A stretch of 64,000 bases of DNA from Achromobacter spanius (GTDB lineage: Bacteria; Pseudomonadota; Gammaproteobacteria; Burkholderiales; Burkholderiaceae_B). Both the position numbers and the translations under genes were made by a program. The notes beneath the pieces were generated by a model. The model saw only the letters and a list, made by a program, of their open reading frames with translations. It was not told the DNA's origin and did no database searches. This document shows, in pieces, positions 50,879 through 59,756 of the stretch. Position 1 is the stretch's first letter. The number at the start of each line of letters is the position of its first letter. The stretch lies in NCBI RefSeq assembly GCF_003994415.1, contig NZ_CP034689.1, forward strand, positions 4,712,001 to 4,776,000, in the 5' to 3' direction.

Positions 50879-53800
50879 TTACCAGGTATCGACAAAGGCG
50901 CGGCGGGCACGGCCGGCACGCACAGATGCCGACGCGATGCCTTGGCGTATCCACGTGCGGGTCTGCGCGGGATCGATGACTGCGTCAATCTCCGTCGTGG
51001 ACGCGACATTGATGGCATGCCCGCGCTCGTAGGCGCGAGCCACCAACTGGTCGTAAAGCGCCTGGCGCTCCGGCCCTTCGGGGACGTTCTCGAGTTCCTT
51101 CTTGAAGCCCAGCCGGATGGACCCTTCCAGGCCCATGGGGCCGAATTCGCCCGTTGGCCACGACACCGCGCAACTGGCCGAGCGAAAGCCCCCGCCGGCC
51201 ATGGCCATGGCTCCCAGACCGTAGCCCTTGCGCAAGGCAATGGCCAAGATAGCGACCCGCAGCTTGGCCGCGACCACGAACATGCGCGACACATGGCGGA
51301 CTTGCGCCTTGGCCTCTTGCTCCGGCCCGACCATGAATCCCGGCGTATCGATCAACGAAATGATGGGCAGACCGTGGATATCGCAAAGATTCATGAAGCG
51401 TGCCGCCTTGTCGGCCGCATCGGCATCGATAGCGCCTCCCAGGTGATGCGGATTGTTGGCGATGATCCCTACAGGCTGCCCTTCCACGCGAGCCAGGGCG
51501 GTGTGCATTCCCAGCCCGAACCCCGAGCGCAGCATCAATACACTGCCTACGTCGGCAATGCCTTCGATGACCTTGCGGCTGTCGTAGACACGCAAGCGAT
51601 TCTCCGGCACCACATGGCGCAGGTGGCGCGGGTCGGGCGCCACCCAGTCCTTGGTGCGGCCCTGGAACATGGACAGATAGTGCTTCGCCGCCGCGACGGC
51701 CTGCGCCTCGTTGTCGACCAGGATGTCGATGACGCCATTGGCGAACTGCACCGGCGCGGGGCCGACGTCCTCTGGTCGGAAAATGCCCAGCCCTCCGCCT
51801 TCGATCATCGCCGGGCCGGCCATGCCGATGTTGGCGCTCTTGTCCGCGATGATGACATCGCAGACCCCTAGAAAGGCGGCATTGCCCGCGAAACAGCGTC
51901 CCGAAACAATGCCCAGCAAAGGCACTTCGCCACTGAGTTCGGCAAGCGCCGCGAACGACGGCTGATACAGCCCGGATACGAACGGAAAATCCACATCGCC
52001 CGGCCGACCGCCGCCGCCTTCGGCGAACAACACCATCGGCATTTCGTCGCGGCGGGCACGTTCCACCAACCTGTCGGTCTTGATGTGGTTGCGTTTGCCC
52101 TGCGTGCCCGCCAGCACCGTCGCGTCATAGGCCATCACAGCGGTCAGCGACCCGTCGTAGCCGAATGCGTCGCCGTTGACGTTGCCAATGCCGGTGACAA
52201 TGCCGTCCGCCGGCGTGTTGGCGATCAGGTCTTCCTTGCTGCGGCGGCTGGCCTGCGCGGCAATGACCAGTGCACCAAATTCCACGAACGAGCCTTCATC
52301 GCACAGATCGTCCACGTTCTCTCGTGCGGTGCGCTGCCCTCGCGAACGGCGCTTTGCCACGGCCTGCGGGCGCGCGTCATCGTAAAGCGACGCATGGCGG
52401 TCGAGAACGGCTTGCAGGTCAGGGCGCACGGCATCCAGATCGATCGCGTCTGTCACGACCTCGTTGTCGACCCCGCTTGATTCCTGTTCCAGCAAGACCA
52501 GGATCTCGCCTTCGAGCACATTGCCGCCACTGGCGGCCGGCACCTCGACGACCCTGCCATTGAAATCGGCGACGACGCTGTACTCCATTTTCATCGCTTC
52601 GATCACGGCGATGGGTTGGCCCTTGAGCACGAGAGCGCCAGCGCTTACGGACACCTCGACCAGGCGGCCGCTCAACGGCGCGCGCGATGCCGAGAGCCCT
52701 TCCGGCACCGCGGCCTGCGCTGCCGGCGGCAGCTTGGCCGCCGACGCGCTGCGCGCCCCCGAATCCCCGATCAGGCTGTCCTTGGCCTGCTGCGCTTGCG
52801 CGTACTGCTCGGCCGCTGCAAGCAGTTCCCCAAGGATGCCCTCGATGTAGCGCGTATGGTTGCGCTGCGACAGGAAGTCCTCCCGAGCCACAAGCGCCTG
52901 CAAAAGATGGATATTCGTGGCTACGCCAGCAATGCGGAACTCGGCCAGGCAGCGGCGCAACCGCCGCACCACGCCCGAGAAATCGTCACTGCCGCTGAAC
53001 ACGATCAGCTTGGCCAGCAGCGTGTCGAACGCCGGGGCGGGCGAGTACCCGCTGTAGGCATGGGTGTCGACGCGCACTTCGGGGCCGGCGGGCGGCTCGA
53101 AACGCTCCAGCCTGCCGTGTGCCGGGCGCGCCATGCCCGTGGCATCGGTCGATTCTGCATTGATGCGGACCTGAATGGCATAACCGTTCAGCCCCGGCGG
53201 GTTGTTCGGGTCCACGCCCAGTTCGGCCAGGCGCTTTCCCTGCGCGACCCCGATCTGCAAGGTCACCAGATCCACACCCGTGACCTGCTCGGTAATCGTA
53301 TGTTCAACCTGCAGCCGGGGATTGGCTTCGATGAATACAAAGTCCGTCTGCACCCCGTGTTCGTTTTCTTCGACCAGAAATTCAAAGGTTCCCAGGCTGC
53401 GGTACTCCACCCTGGCCGCCATTTTCTTTGCCGCGGCAAGAATGGCGGCGCGCAGCGTGGCGCTCAGCACCGGGCTGGGCGCGATCTCGACCACTTTCTG
53501 AAAGCGGCGCTGCAGCGTGCAATCCCGATCGCCAAGCGCGACCACCGACGCCCCATCGCCGGCAATCTGCACTTCGATATGACGTGCGCGATTGACCAGA
53601 CGCTCGGCGTACAGCGCGTCCACACCAAAGGCCGACATGGCTTCCGACCGGCAGCGGGCATAGAGCTCGGCGATATCGGCTTTGGACTTGACGACGCGCA
53701 TCCCGCGTCCGCCGCCTCCGCCGACCGCCTTGATGACGATCCCGACCCCGCCCTGCTCGTCGAAGAACTGTTCGACGTCCGCAAGTGATGCACCTCCTGG

Positions 53801-54196
53801 CGTGGCGGGCATGACGGGCACGCCGCATTCGCGGGCCAGTTGCAAAGCGCGGCCTTTGTCTCCGAACAGAGCCAAGTGATCGGCGTTCGGGCCGATGAAC
53901 GTGATTCCCGCCGCATCGCAAGCCAGGGCGAAATCCGCCCTTTCACTCAAGAAGCCATACCCCGGATGGATGGCATCGCAATGCTCGGCCGTGGCTACGG
54001 CAATGATGGCGTCGATATCGATATAAGCCGCCGGACCCGAGCCGGCCAGCGCAACCGAGGTATCCGCAAGAATTCGATGCCTTGAGTTTGAGTCGTCCTG
54101 GGAATACACCGCGACGCTTTCCAAGCCCAGGTCGCGCACGGCGCGTATGACTCGCACGGCGATTTCGCCACGATTGGCAACCAACACTCTCTTCAT
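50879..54196 (-). CDS. Single-chain biotin-dependent acyl-CoA carboxylase
   Basis: 1105 residues holding all three activities in one chain. Biotin carboxylase spans 1-455 (LVANRGEIAVRVIRA; HPGYGFLSE; ATP loop GGGGGRGMRVV; FIEANPRLQVEHTITE). The biotin carrier spans about 503-575 with the lysine at 536 (EAMKMEYS). The carboxyltransferase, beta then alpha half, spans about 590-1105 (GYDGSLTAVMAYDATVLAGT; SLIDTPGFMVGPEQEAKA; YGLGAMAMAGGGF). This layout matches the long-chain acyl-CoA carboxylase (LCC) type rather than split acetyl- or propionyl-CoA carboxylases. Substrate unknown. It is divergent from the LysR gene. Confidence 0.92.
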   Translation of the reverse strand: MKRVLVANRGEIAVRVIRAVRDLGLESVAVYSQDDSNSRHRILADTSVALAGSGPAAYIDIDAIIAVATAEHCDAIHPGYGFLSERADFALACDAAGITFIGPNADHLALFGDKGRALQLARECGVPVMPATPGGASLADVEQFFDEQGGVGIVIKAVGGGGGRGMRVVKSKADIAELYARCRSEAMSAFGVDALYAERLVNRARHIEVQIAGDGASVVALGDRDCTLQRRFQKVVEIAPSPVLSATLRAAILAAAKKMAARVEYRSLGTFEFLVEENEHGVQTDFVFIEANPRLQVEHTITEQVTGVDLVTLQIGVAQGKRLAELGVDPNNPPGLNGYAIQVRINAESTDATGMARPAHGRLERFEPPAGPEVRVDTHAYSGYSPAPAFDTLLAKLIVFSGSDDFSGVVRRLRRCLAEFRIAGVATNIHLLQALVAREDFLSQRNHTRYIEGILGELLAAAEQYAQAQQAKDSLIGDSGARSASAAKLPPAAQAAVPEGLSASRAPLSGRLVEVSVSAGALVLKGQPIAVIEAMKMEYSVVADFNGRVVEVPAASGGNVLEGEILVLLEQESSGVDNEVVTDAIDLDAVRPDLQAVLDRHASLYDDARPQAVAKRRSRGQRTARENVDDLCDEGSFVEFGALVIAAQASRRSKEDLIANTPADGIVTGIGNVNGDAFGYDGSLTAVMAYDATVLAGTQGKRNHIKTDRLVERARRDEMPMVLFAEGGGGRPGDVDFPFVSGLYQPSFAALAELSGEVPLLGIVSGRCFAGNAAFLGVCDVIIADKSANIGMAGPAMIEGGGLGIFRPEDVGPAPVQFANGVIDILVDNEAQAVAAAKHYLSMFQGRTKDWVAPDPRHLRHVVPENRLRVYDSRKVIEGIADVGSVLMLRSGFGLGMHTALARVEGQPVGIIANNPHHLGGAIDADAADKAARFMNLCDIHGLPIISLIDTPGFMVGPEQEAKAQVRHVSRMFVVAAKLRVAILAIALRKGYGLGAMAMAGGGFRSASCAVSWPTGEFGPMGLEGSIRLGFKKELENVPEGPERQALYDQLVARAYERGHAINVASTTEIDAVIDPAQTRTWIRQGIASASVRAGRARRAFVDTW

Positions 54197-54468
54197 GGTG
54201 ATCCTATGTCTCTGCTCTGACTCTTATGCTCAAGTCCTTGAGCTGCTGCCCGTAGTCATTGCATGTTCCTGCCAGACGAGGCGCGCCTGCGGGCAGGCGC
54301 CGAAAAGCACTAACATGGAAACGCATACGCGCAATCGCAGCCCAGCTTGATCCGACGGTTGTCGTTAACTTGGTGAGGATGGTAGGAGTCGTGCCACAGC
54401 CGCACAATTCACATTTTTCTCTGACCCCTATAGCCGTTTGGCATGTGTCTCGATAAAAGCAGGCGGAA

Positions 54469-55398
54469 ATGGAACTCAGGCAGTTAAGAACGGTGTTGGC
54501 GATCGCGGAAACCGGCAGCCTCACCAAGGCGGCGGAACTGCTGCACGTTGTGCAGCCCGCCCTGTCCCGACAGCTGAAACAGCTGGAAGACGAACTTGGC
54601 ACTCCGCTTTTCGAGCGCAACCGGCTCGGAATGGTGCTGACCGTGCCAGGCCGCCGGTTTGTCGATCAGGTGCGGGTTTCCCTTAAGGGGCTCAATGAAG
54701 CCCGGGCCGACATCGGCGCCGCAAAATCGGAGCTGCTTGGCACGGTGTCCATCGGCATGCTGCCCAGCCTTGCGGCCGCGCTTGCCGGCCCGCTCGTCAT
54801 CGCGTTGCAGCAGCAGTACCCAAATCTGCGCGTGCGCATCGCCACCGGCTTCTCGGATTTCCTGCAAGAGGGCCTGGAGGGCGGCAAGCTTGATATCTGC
54901 CTCATGGGCGACTATCTGCAATCCGAACTTCTGCAGACCTCGCCCGCTTATTCCGAACCCATCTACGTCTTCGGCATGCCGGGATCCGGATTGTCCGAAG
55001 ACACCCCGATGACGCTTGAGGCCGTCTCCAGAATGCCCATGGTGGTTCCGGAAGCGCGCAGCTTGCGCAACGTGATAGACCGGGCCTGCACCATCCTCGG
55101 CGTCAACCTGAATCTGGTTGCCGAGTCGGACAGCACTACGGTCATTCTCGATCTGGTGTTACGCGGCGTCGGCTACACCATCCTGCCAGCCATGCCCATC
55201 ATGACGATGCTGGCCGAAAAGCGCATCGAAGGCGCTCCCATCATCAGCCCCACGCTGCAACGCACCGTGATCATCGGCACCGCCGTGCTGAACCGCAACC
55301 CCCGCCTCGTCAATGTCCTGCATGCCGAGCTGATCCGCCTGCTCGAGCCCTACATCAAACAGTTCGAGAACGTCGGCGTACGCTGGCTGGCTGATTGA
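54469..55398 (+). CDS. LysR-family transcriptional regulator
   Basis: 309 residues. The N-terminal winged helix shows MELRQLRTVLAIAETGSLTK, AAELLHVVQPALSRQLKQLE and GTPLFERN. The effector domain runs from about residue 90 (GTVSIGMLPSLAAALAGPLV). It lies between the divergent carboxylase operon (minus) and the thiolase operon (plus), so it most likely controls both. The 272-base gap upstream contains its own and the carboxylase promoter; I could not fix a LysR box there. Confidence 0.92.
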   Translation: MELRQLRTVLAIAETGSLTKAAELLHVVQPALSRQLKQLEDELGTPLFERNRLGMVLTVPGRRFVDQVRVSLKGLNEARADIGAAKSELLGTVSIGMLPSLAAALAGPLVIALQQQYPNLRVRIATGFSDFLQEGLEGGKLDICLMGDYLQSELLQTSPAYSEPIYVFGMPGSGLSEDTPMTLEAVSRMPMVVPEARSLRNVIDRACTILGVNLNLVAESDSTTVILDLVLRGVGYTILPAMPIMTMLAEKRIEGAPIISPTLQRTVIIGTAVLNRNPRLVNVLHAELIRLLEPYIKQFENVGVRWLAD

Positions 55399-55408
55399 GT
55401 TCATCTCT

Positions 55409-55434
55409 CTGCGTGCACCCTCTGCGTGCACCCT
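55409..55434 (+). repeat. Two perfect 13-base tandem repeats
   Basis: CTGCGTGCACCCT occurs twice in a row just after the LysR stop. Non-coding, function unknown. Confidence 0.6.
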
Positions 55435-55501
55435 CCGCGCGCGAACCCTGCACGCAACGGGCCACGGCCCAGCTATGCTCAATCGCTATGACCCTCGTCA
55501 A

Positions 55502-55513
55502 AATTAGTTAATT
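55502..55513. promoter_or_regulatory. AT-rich dyad upstream of the DUF35 gene
   Basis: AATTAGTTAATT stands out in GC-rich sequence about 135 bases before the DUF35 start and is roughly dyad-symmetric, as LysR sites often are. Only a weak suggestion of the operator or promoter of the plus-strand operon. Confidence 0.25.
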
Positions 55514-55646
55514 GTCCCGAGACGACCCGCCCCCCTAACATCATTTCAGCGTCGTGGCATCGCCAGCAGACAAGCCATGCCCCCAACGGGTGTGTGTCCC
55601 GTCCGCCTGCCGGCCAGCCGAGGCCAACGAATCTTGGGAGGCGAAT

Positions 55647-56054
55647 GTGCAGAATTCCTCTAACAGCACACACACAGCGGGCGACGCGGCAGTCGGCCCG
55701 GAGCAGTACTTCCAGCGCATGCTCGAACAAGGGCAGTTCATGATTCAGCGCTGCGAAACAACCGGCCGCGCCGTTTTCTATCCTCGAGCCATCTCCCCTT
55801 ATGGCGGGGGAAGCTTGCGCTGGGAAGCCGCCAGTGGCGACGGCACCATCTATTCGACCACCGTCGTGCGTCAACGCCCCGAACGGGGTGGGAACTATTG
55901 CGTCGTCCTGGTGGACCTTGCAGAAGGGCCGCGCCTGATGAGTACCGTTGTCGATATGGAGCCCCTGGCGGTGACGATCGGCATGCGAGTCCGTGCAGAA
56001 GTGCGCCGCCAATCCTCTGGCGTGCCGCGCGTGGTGTTTGTGCGCGCGGACTGA
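55647..56054 (+). CDS. DUF35 OB-fold protein, thiolase partner
   Basis: 135 residues from a GTG at 55647 with GGGAGG in front. An upstream in-frame ATG at 55554 gives a poor N-terminus. The N-terminal helix PEQYFQRMLEQGQFMIQRC is followed by a degenerate zinc ribbon (RCETTGRAVFYPR, with most Cys lost) and an OB-fold (TIYSTTVVRQRP, YCVVLVDLAEGPRLMSTVVD, VRAEVRR). DUF35 proteins form complexes with SCPx-type thiolases or retro-aldolases, and such a gene follows. The 3' end lies in a 30-bp triplication. Confidence 0.85.
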   Translation: MQNSSNSTHTAGDAAVGPEQYFQRMLEQGQFMIQRCETTGRAVFYPRAISPYGGGSLRWEAASGDGTIYSTTVVRQRPERGGNYCVVLVDLAEGPRLMSTVVDMEPLAVTIGMRVRAEVRRQSSGVPRVVFVRAD

Positions 56055-56115
56055 CCGCGTGTGGTGTTTGTGCGCGCGGACTGACCGCGTGTGGTGTTTG
56101 TGCGCGCGGACTATC
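56026..56115 (+). repeat. Three tandem 30-bp repeats at the DUF35/thiolase junction
   Basis: Copies at 56026-56055, 56056-56085 and 56086-56115. Copies 1 and 2 end GACTGAC (stop codon in the DUF35 frame). Copy 3 ends GACTATC (no stop). Copy 1 differs from 2 at one base. The unit encodes RVVFVRAD, the DUF35 C-terminus. Confidence 0.92.
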
Positions 56116-56144
56116 GCGCGACCCATGATTATTGGAATGATTTG

Positions 56145-57296
56145 ATGGCTACTAGTACAAGAGGGGCCTCGGCGATTGTCGGGGTCGGCACCACGCCTGG
56201 CTGGAACAGCCCCGGGTTCTCGGCGTTGGATCAACTCGGCATCGCCGTTCAGGCGGCGGCGGTCGATGCGGGCATCGGCGTGGACCAGATCGACGGCTTG
56301 TTCACGTCCACCCTGACGCATTTCATGCCCGCCCTGTCCGTGGCGGAGTATCTCGGCATCCATCCGACCTATATGGATGGCACCAACATCGGCGGATCCT
56401 CATTTCTGGCCCACCTGTTGTCAGCCACGCTTGCCCTGCAAGCCGGGCTGTGCAAAGTGGCCTGCATTTGCTATGGATCGAACCAACTGTCGGCGGGCGG
56501 CAAGCTGACCACCCTGACCGAACCCGCCCCCTGGGAGGCGATGTATTCACCCCGCAACCCCATCAGTGGCTACGCCTTGGCTACCGCGCGCCACATGCAC
56601 CAGTACGGAACCACGCGCGAGCAGTTGGCCAGCGTCGCGGTTGCCGCGCGCCAGTGGGCGCAGCGCAATCCTGCCGCGCACGAGCGCGGCCCCCTGAGCA
56701 TCGCCGATGTTCTGGATTCCCGGCCCATATCCGATCCGCTCACGCTGCGGGACTGCTGCCTGGTGACCGACGGCGGCGGAGCGATGATTCTTGTCGCCGC
56801 GGAGCGCGTGCCGGAATTTTCCAACACGCCGGCCTATGTTCTGGGTGTCGGCGAGGCCACCACGCATCGCCAGATTTCAAGCATGGAAGACCTTACGGTC
56901 ACCGGTGCCGTGCAATCCGGCCAACGCGCCTTCGAGATGGCGCGCGTCGCGCCACAAGAGATCGACGTCTTGCAGCTTTATGACGCATTCACCATCAACC
57001 CGATTCTGTTTCTTGAGGACCTGGGTTACTGCGCCAAGGGCGAAGGTGGCGCGTTCGTGGCGTCAGGCGTGACCGCGCCCGGTGGCGCACTGCCGGTCAA
57101 CACCAACGGCGGCGGCCTGTCCTGCAATCACCCTGGCATGTATGGCATTTTCGCGGCCATCGAGGCGGTGCACCAGATTCGCCGCACCGCAGGCGCCAGA
57201 CAGGTTGACGGCGTCGATCTGGCCCTGGCCCACGGCAATGGCGGCCAGTTGGCCAGCCAAGTCACGGCGATCCTCGGATCGCGCGCCACCCTGTAA
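56145..57296 (+). CDS. SCPx-like thiolase / lipid-transfer family protein
   Basis: 383 residues, thiolase superfamily. Marks are GGSSFLAHLLSATLALQAGL, VACICYGSNQLSAGG, LQLYDAFTINPILFLEDLGY, the His motif LSCNHPGMYG and HGNGGQLASQV near the end. The position of the acyl-binding Cys of true thiolases reads GGSS, so a thiolytic reaction is doubtful. SCPx/Ltp2-type retro-aldolases that pair with DUF35 proteins look like this. ATG 56145 with GGAA upstream is used. The frame is open back to 56091 and is the same frame as the DUF35 gene. Confidence 0.87.
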   Translation: MATSTRGASAIVGVGTTPGWNSPGFSALDQLGIAVQAAAVDAGIGVDQIDGLFTSTLTHFMPALSVAEYLGIHPTYMDGTNIGGSSFLAHLLSATLALQAGLCKVACICYGSNQLSAGGKLTTLTEPAPWEAMYSPRNPISGYALATARHMHQYGTTREQLASVAVAARQWAQRNPAAHERGPLSIADVLDSRPISDPLTLRDCCLVTDGGGAMILVAAERVPEFSNTPAYVLGVGEATTHRQISSMEDLTVTGAVQSGQRAFEMARVAPQEIDVLQLYDAFTINPILFLEDLGYCAKGEGGAFVASGVTAPGGALPVNTNGGGLSCNHPGMYGIFAAIEAVHQIRRTAGARQVDGVDLALAHGNGGQLASQVTAILGSRATL

Positions 57297-57319
57297 ACGC
57301 TATAACCGCGGACACCATC

Positions 57320-58633
57320 ATGAGCACCACCACCAGCACGCCAGTCGTCACCAATCATCTCTTCGTGGCCGAACATCAATTACACAAGCTGTCGTTGGCG
57401 GCCAAGGCCAGGTCCGTCAACCGGGCGGCGGTGATAGGCGCCGGCACGATGGGCGGCGGCATCGCGATGTGCTTCGCCAATGCCGGCATACCCGTGGTGC
57501 TGTTGGAGAAAGACGCCGAGCGCCTCAGCCAGGGCTTGGCGCGCATTGAAGAAAACTACGCCAATTCCGCGCGGCGCGGCCGACTCAGCGCAGGCGATGT
57601 CGCGCAGCGTCTCGCATGCATACAGGGCAGCACACGCTTCGAGGATCTGGCCGACGTGGATCTGGTCATTGAGGCGGTGTTCGAGGAAATCGGCCTTAAA
57701 CACGAGATATTCAAGACGCTTGATCGGGTCTGCAAGCCCGGCGCCATCCTGGCCTCAAACACGTCTTTCCTGGACATCGACACTATCGCGAGCGCCACCC
57801 GGCGGCCCCAGGACGTGGTGGGGATGCACTTTTTCAGTCCTGCCAACGTCATGCAGTTGCTGGAGAACGTGCGCGGCTCCGCCACCTCTGACGACGTGTG
57901 CGCCACCGTCATGGAAGTGGGCCGCCGCCTGGGCAAAGTCGCCGTGCTGGTGCGGTCCTGCGACGGATTCGTCGGCAACCGCATGTTGGCGAAGCGTACG
58001 CGCGAAAGTCATTTCCTGCTTCAGGAAGGCGCCTCGCCCTTTCAGATCGACCGTGTCCTGCGCGACTTCGGCCTGCCGATGGGGCCGTTCGCCATGGCGG
58101 ATCTGGCAGGGTTGGACGTGGGCTGGCGCAATCGGCAGAGCCGCCTGCCGAACCTGACGCCGCGCGAGCGCGAGTGCGACATGCTGGACCGCATGGTCGC
58201 CGCGGGCCGGCTGGGCCAAAAGACCCAGGGCGGCTTCTACGACTATGACAATGACCGCAAGGCCACCCCATCACCGGCTGCCGAAGCACTGGTCGCCGCA
58301 CACCGCGCGGCCTCGGGCCGACAAGCGCGGCAGATCTCTGACCAGGAAATTCTGGAACGCTGCCTGTACTCCATGATCAACGAAGCCGCCTATATCCTGG
58401 AAGAGAACATCGTCGAACGCGCCTCCGACATCGACGTCGTCTGGCTCAATGGTTACGGCTTTCCCGCCTATCGGGGCGGCCCGCTGTGCTACGCGGACCG
58501 GATCGGCCTGCCTGCCATCCTGGCGGGGCTGCGCAAGTACGAAGCCGAGCACGGTTCCCAATACTGGAAGCCGGCCAATCTCATCGTCAAGCTCGCTCAG
58601 GAGGGGCGAGGTTTTCACGATGGCCCTGCCTGA
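57320..58633 (+). CDS. 3-hydroxyacyl-CoA dehydrogenase
   Basis: 437 residues. The NAD-binding domain starts at about residue 35 (AAVIGAGTMGGGIAMCFANA), followed by DLVIEAVFEEIGLKHEIFKT, SNTSFLDIDTIAS, VVGMHFFSPANVMQLLE and the C-terminal 3HCDH domains (CDGFVGNRMLAKR; GLPMGPFAMADLAGLDV). It corresponds to the dehydrogenase half of FadB/FadJ without the hydratase half, and a short extra N-terminus remains. It oxidises 3-hydroxyacyl-CoA to 3-ketoacyl-CoA, the step before thiolytic or retro-aldol cleavage by the gene upstream. Same operon. Confidence 0.92.
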   Translation: MSTTTSTPVVTNHLFVAEHQLHKLSLAAKARSVNRAAVIGAGTMGGGIAMCFANAGIPVVLLEKDAERLSQGLARIEENYANSARRGRLSAGDVAQRLACIQGSTRFEDLADVDLVIEAVFEEIGLKHEIFKTLDRVCKPGAILASNTSFLDIDTIASATRRPQDVVGMHFFSPANVMQLLENVRGSATSDDVCATVMEVGRRLGKVAVLVRSCDGFVGNRMLAKRTRESHFLLQEGASPFQIDRVLRDFGLPMGPFAMADLAGLDVGWRNRQSRLPNLTPRERECDMLDRMVAAGRLGQKTQGGFYDYDNDRKATPSPAAEALVAAHRAASGRQARQISDQEILERCLYSMINEAAYILEENIVERASDIDVVWLNGYGFPAYRGGPLCYADRIGLPAILAGLRKYEAEHGSQYWKPANLIVKLAQEGRGFHDGPA

Positions 58634-58711
58634 AGCCGCGCACACGCAATAAGAGGCAGCGGAGCTAGCAAATACAGAGGTTTTGATAACTACAAAAAAC
58701 TGGAGACAAGC

Positions 58712-59716
58712 GTGTCTGACAAGCAACTGCATCGCATCCCCTTGGGCCGCAATCTGGCCGCCATCATCATCTGCGGCAGCAGCGCCCTGCTCGCGCCTGG
58801 CGTCGCGGCTGCCGCCGATTGGCCCGACGGCAAACCCATCACCATCGTCGTCCCGTTTTCGCCTGGCGGTTTCACGGACCTGGTTGCGCGCCGCTACGCT
58901 CAGGACCTGGGCAATGCGTTGAAGACGACCATCGTGGTTCAGAACAAGCCCGGCGCCAGCGGCCAGATCGGCACAGCGCTCGTCGCGCGCGAGAAGCCGG
59001 ACGGCTACAACCTGCTTGTCACGGCCACGCAGCACGTGATCTACCCCGGCCTGCAGCCCAACTTGCCCTATGACCCGAAGAAAAGCTTCTCCAACGTGGC
59101 CATTCTGGCTTACGCGCCTAACGTCCTGCTGGTTCCCGCAAAATCTCCCCTCTCCAACGCCAAGGAATTCACGGCGTACGCCAACCAACAAGCTGGCGGT
59201 CTGGCTTTCGGCTCCAGCAGCGTGGGCGGCTCGGCGCACATGTCCGGCGAACTCTACAAAATGGTCGCCAGCGCCAATCTGCGCCATATCCCCTACAAGG
59301 GCGCCGCGCCCGCCGTCACCGACCTGATAGGCGCGCAGATCCCGGCGGCATTCCTGGACGCAACATCGGCAGCCGCGTTCATCCGCTCGGGCGACGTCAA
59401 AGCCCTGGCCGTCACCTCAAAAGACCGCCTGCCCAGCTTGCCCGATGTTCCCACCGTCTCCGAATCCGGCTATCCCAGCTATGAGTCGCAGGCCTGGATA
59501 GGCCTCTTCGGCCCCGCCGGCATGCCGGCATCCATCGTGCAAAAGCTGAACCAGATCGCCATCGACAGCGCCAACACCGAAGCCAACATCAAATGGATCA
59601 ACGACAACAATGCCACGACGGCCAAGCTTTCGCCGGCACAGGTCACGGGCTTCGTCGACGCCGAGCTCGACAAATGGAAGACCGTCATCGACCAGGCGCA
59701 CGTCAAGGTCCAATAG
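58712..59716 (+). CDS. Bug-family tripartite tricarboxylate receptor
   Basis: 334 residues from a GTG with GGAGAC six bases upstream. The signal peptide ends near GVAAAADW. The mature part shows GKPITIVVPFSPGGFTDLVA, NKPGASGQIGTALVAREKPD, GYNLLVTATQHV, FGSSSVGGSAHMSGELYK and HIPYKGAAPAVTDLI. It closes the plus-strand operon of the acyl-CoA island, mirroring the Bug gene that closes the minus-strand operon. The pair may bind related acids. Confidence 0.93.
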   Translation: MSDKQLHRIPLGRNLAAIIICGSSALLAPGVAAAADWPDGKPITIVVPFSPGGFTDLVARRYAQDLGNALKTTIVVQNKPGASGQIGTALVAREKPDGYNLLVTATQHVIYPGLQPNLPYDPKKSFSNVAILAYAPNVLLVPAKSPLSNAKEFTAYANQQAGGLAFGSSSVGGSAHMSGELYKMVASANLRHIPYKGAAPAVTDLIGAQIPAAFLDATSAAAFIRSGDVKALAVTSKDRLPSLPDVPTVSESGYPSYESQAWIGLFGPAGMPASIVQKLNQIAIDSANTEANIKWINDNNATTAKLSPAQVTGFVDAELDKWKTVIDQAHVKVQ

Positions 59717-59756
59717 CACGGTGAGGCGCTCGCAAACGCGCACCGTCCCGAAACCA

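Noticed and set aside
55554..55646. An upstream ATG for the DUF35 protein
   Set aside because: The added residues are Cys/Pro-rich and unlike the family, and the GTG at 55647 has a well-placed GGGAGG.
56026..56115. CRISPR-like array
   Set aside because: Three head-to-tail 30-bp copies without spacers, partly coding; no cas genes nearby.
55479..56363. A 294-codon minus-strand frame over the DUF35/thiolase junction containing repeated HHTRSVRAHK units
   Set aside because: The repeats are only the complement of the 30-bp triplication. The plus-strand genes have real family motifs.
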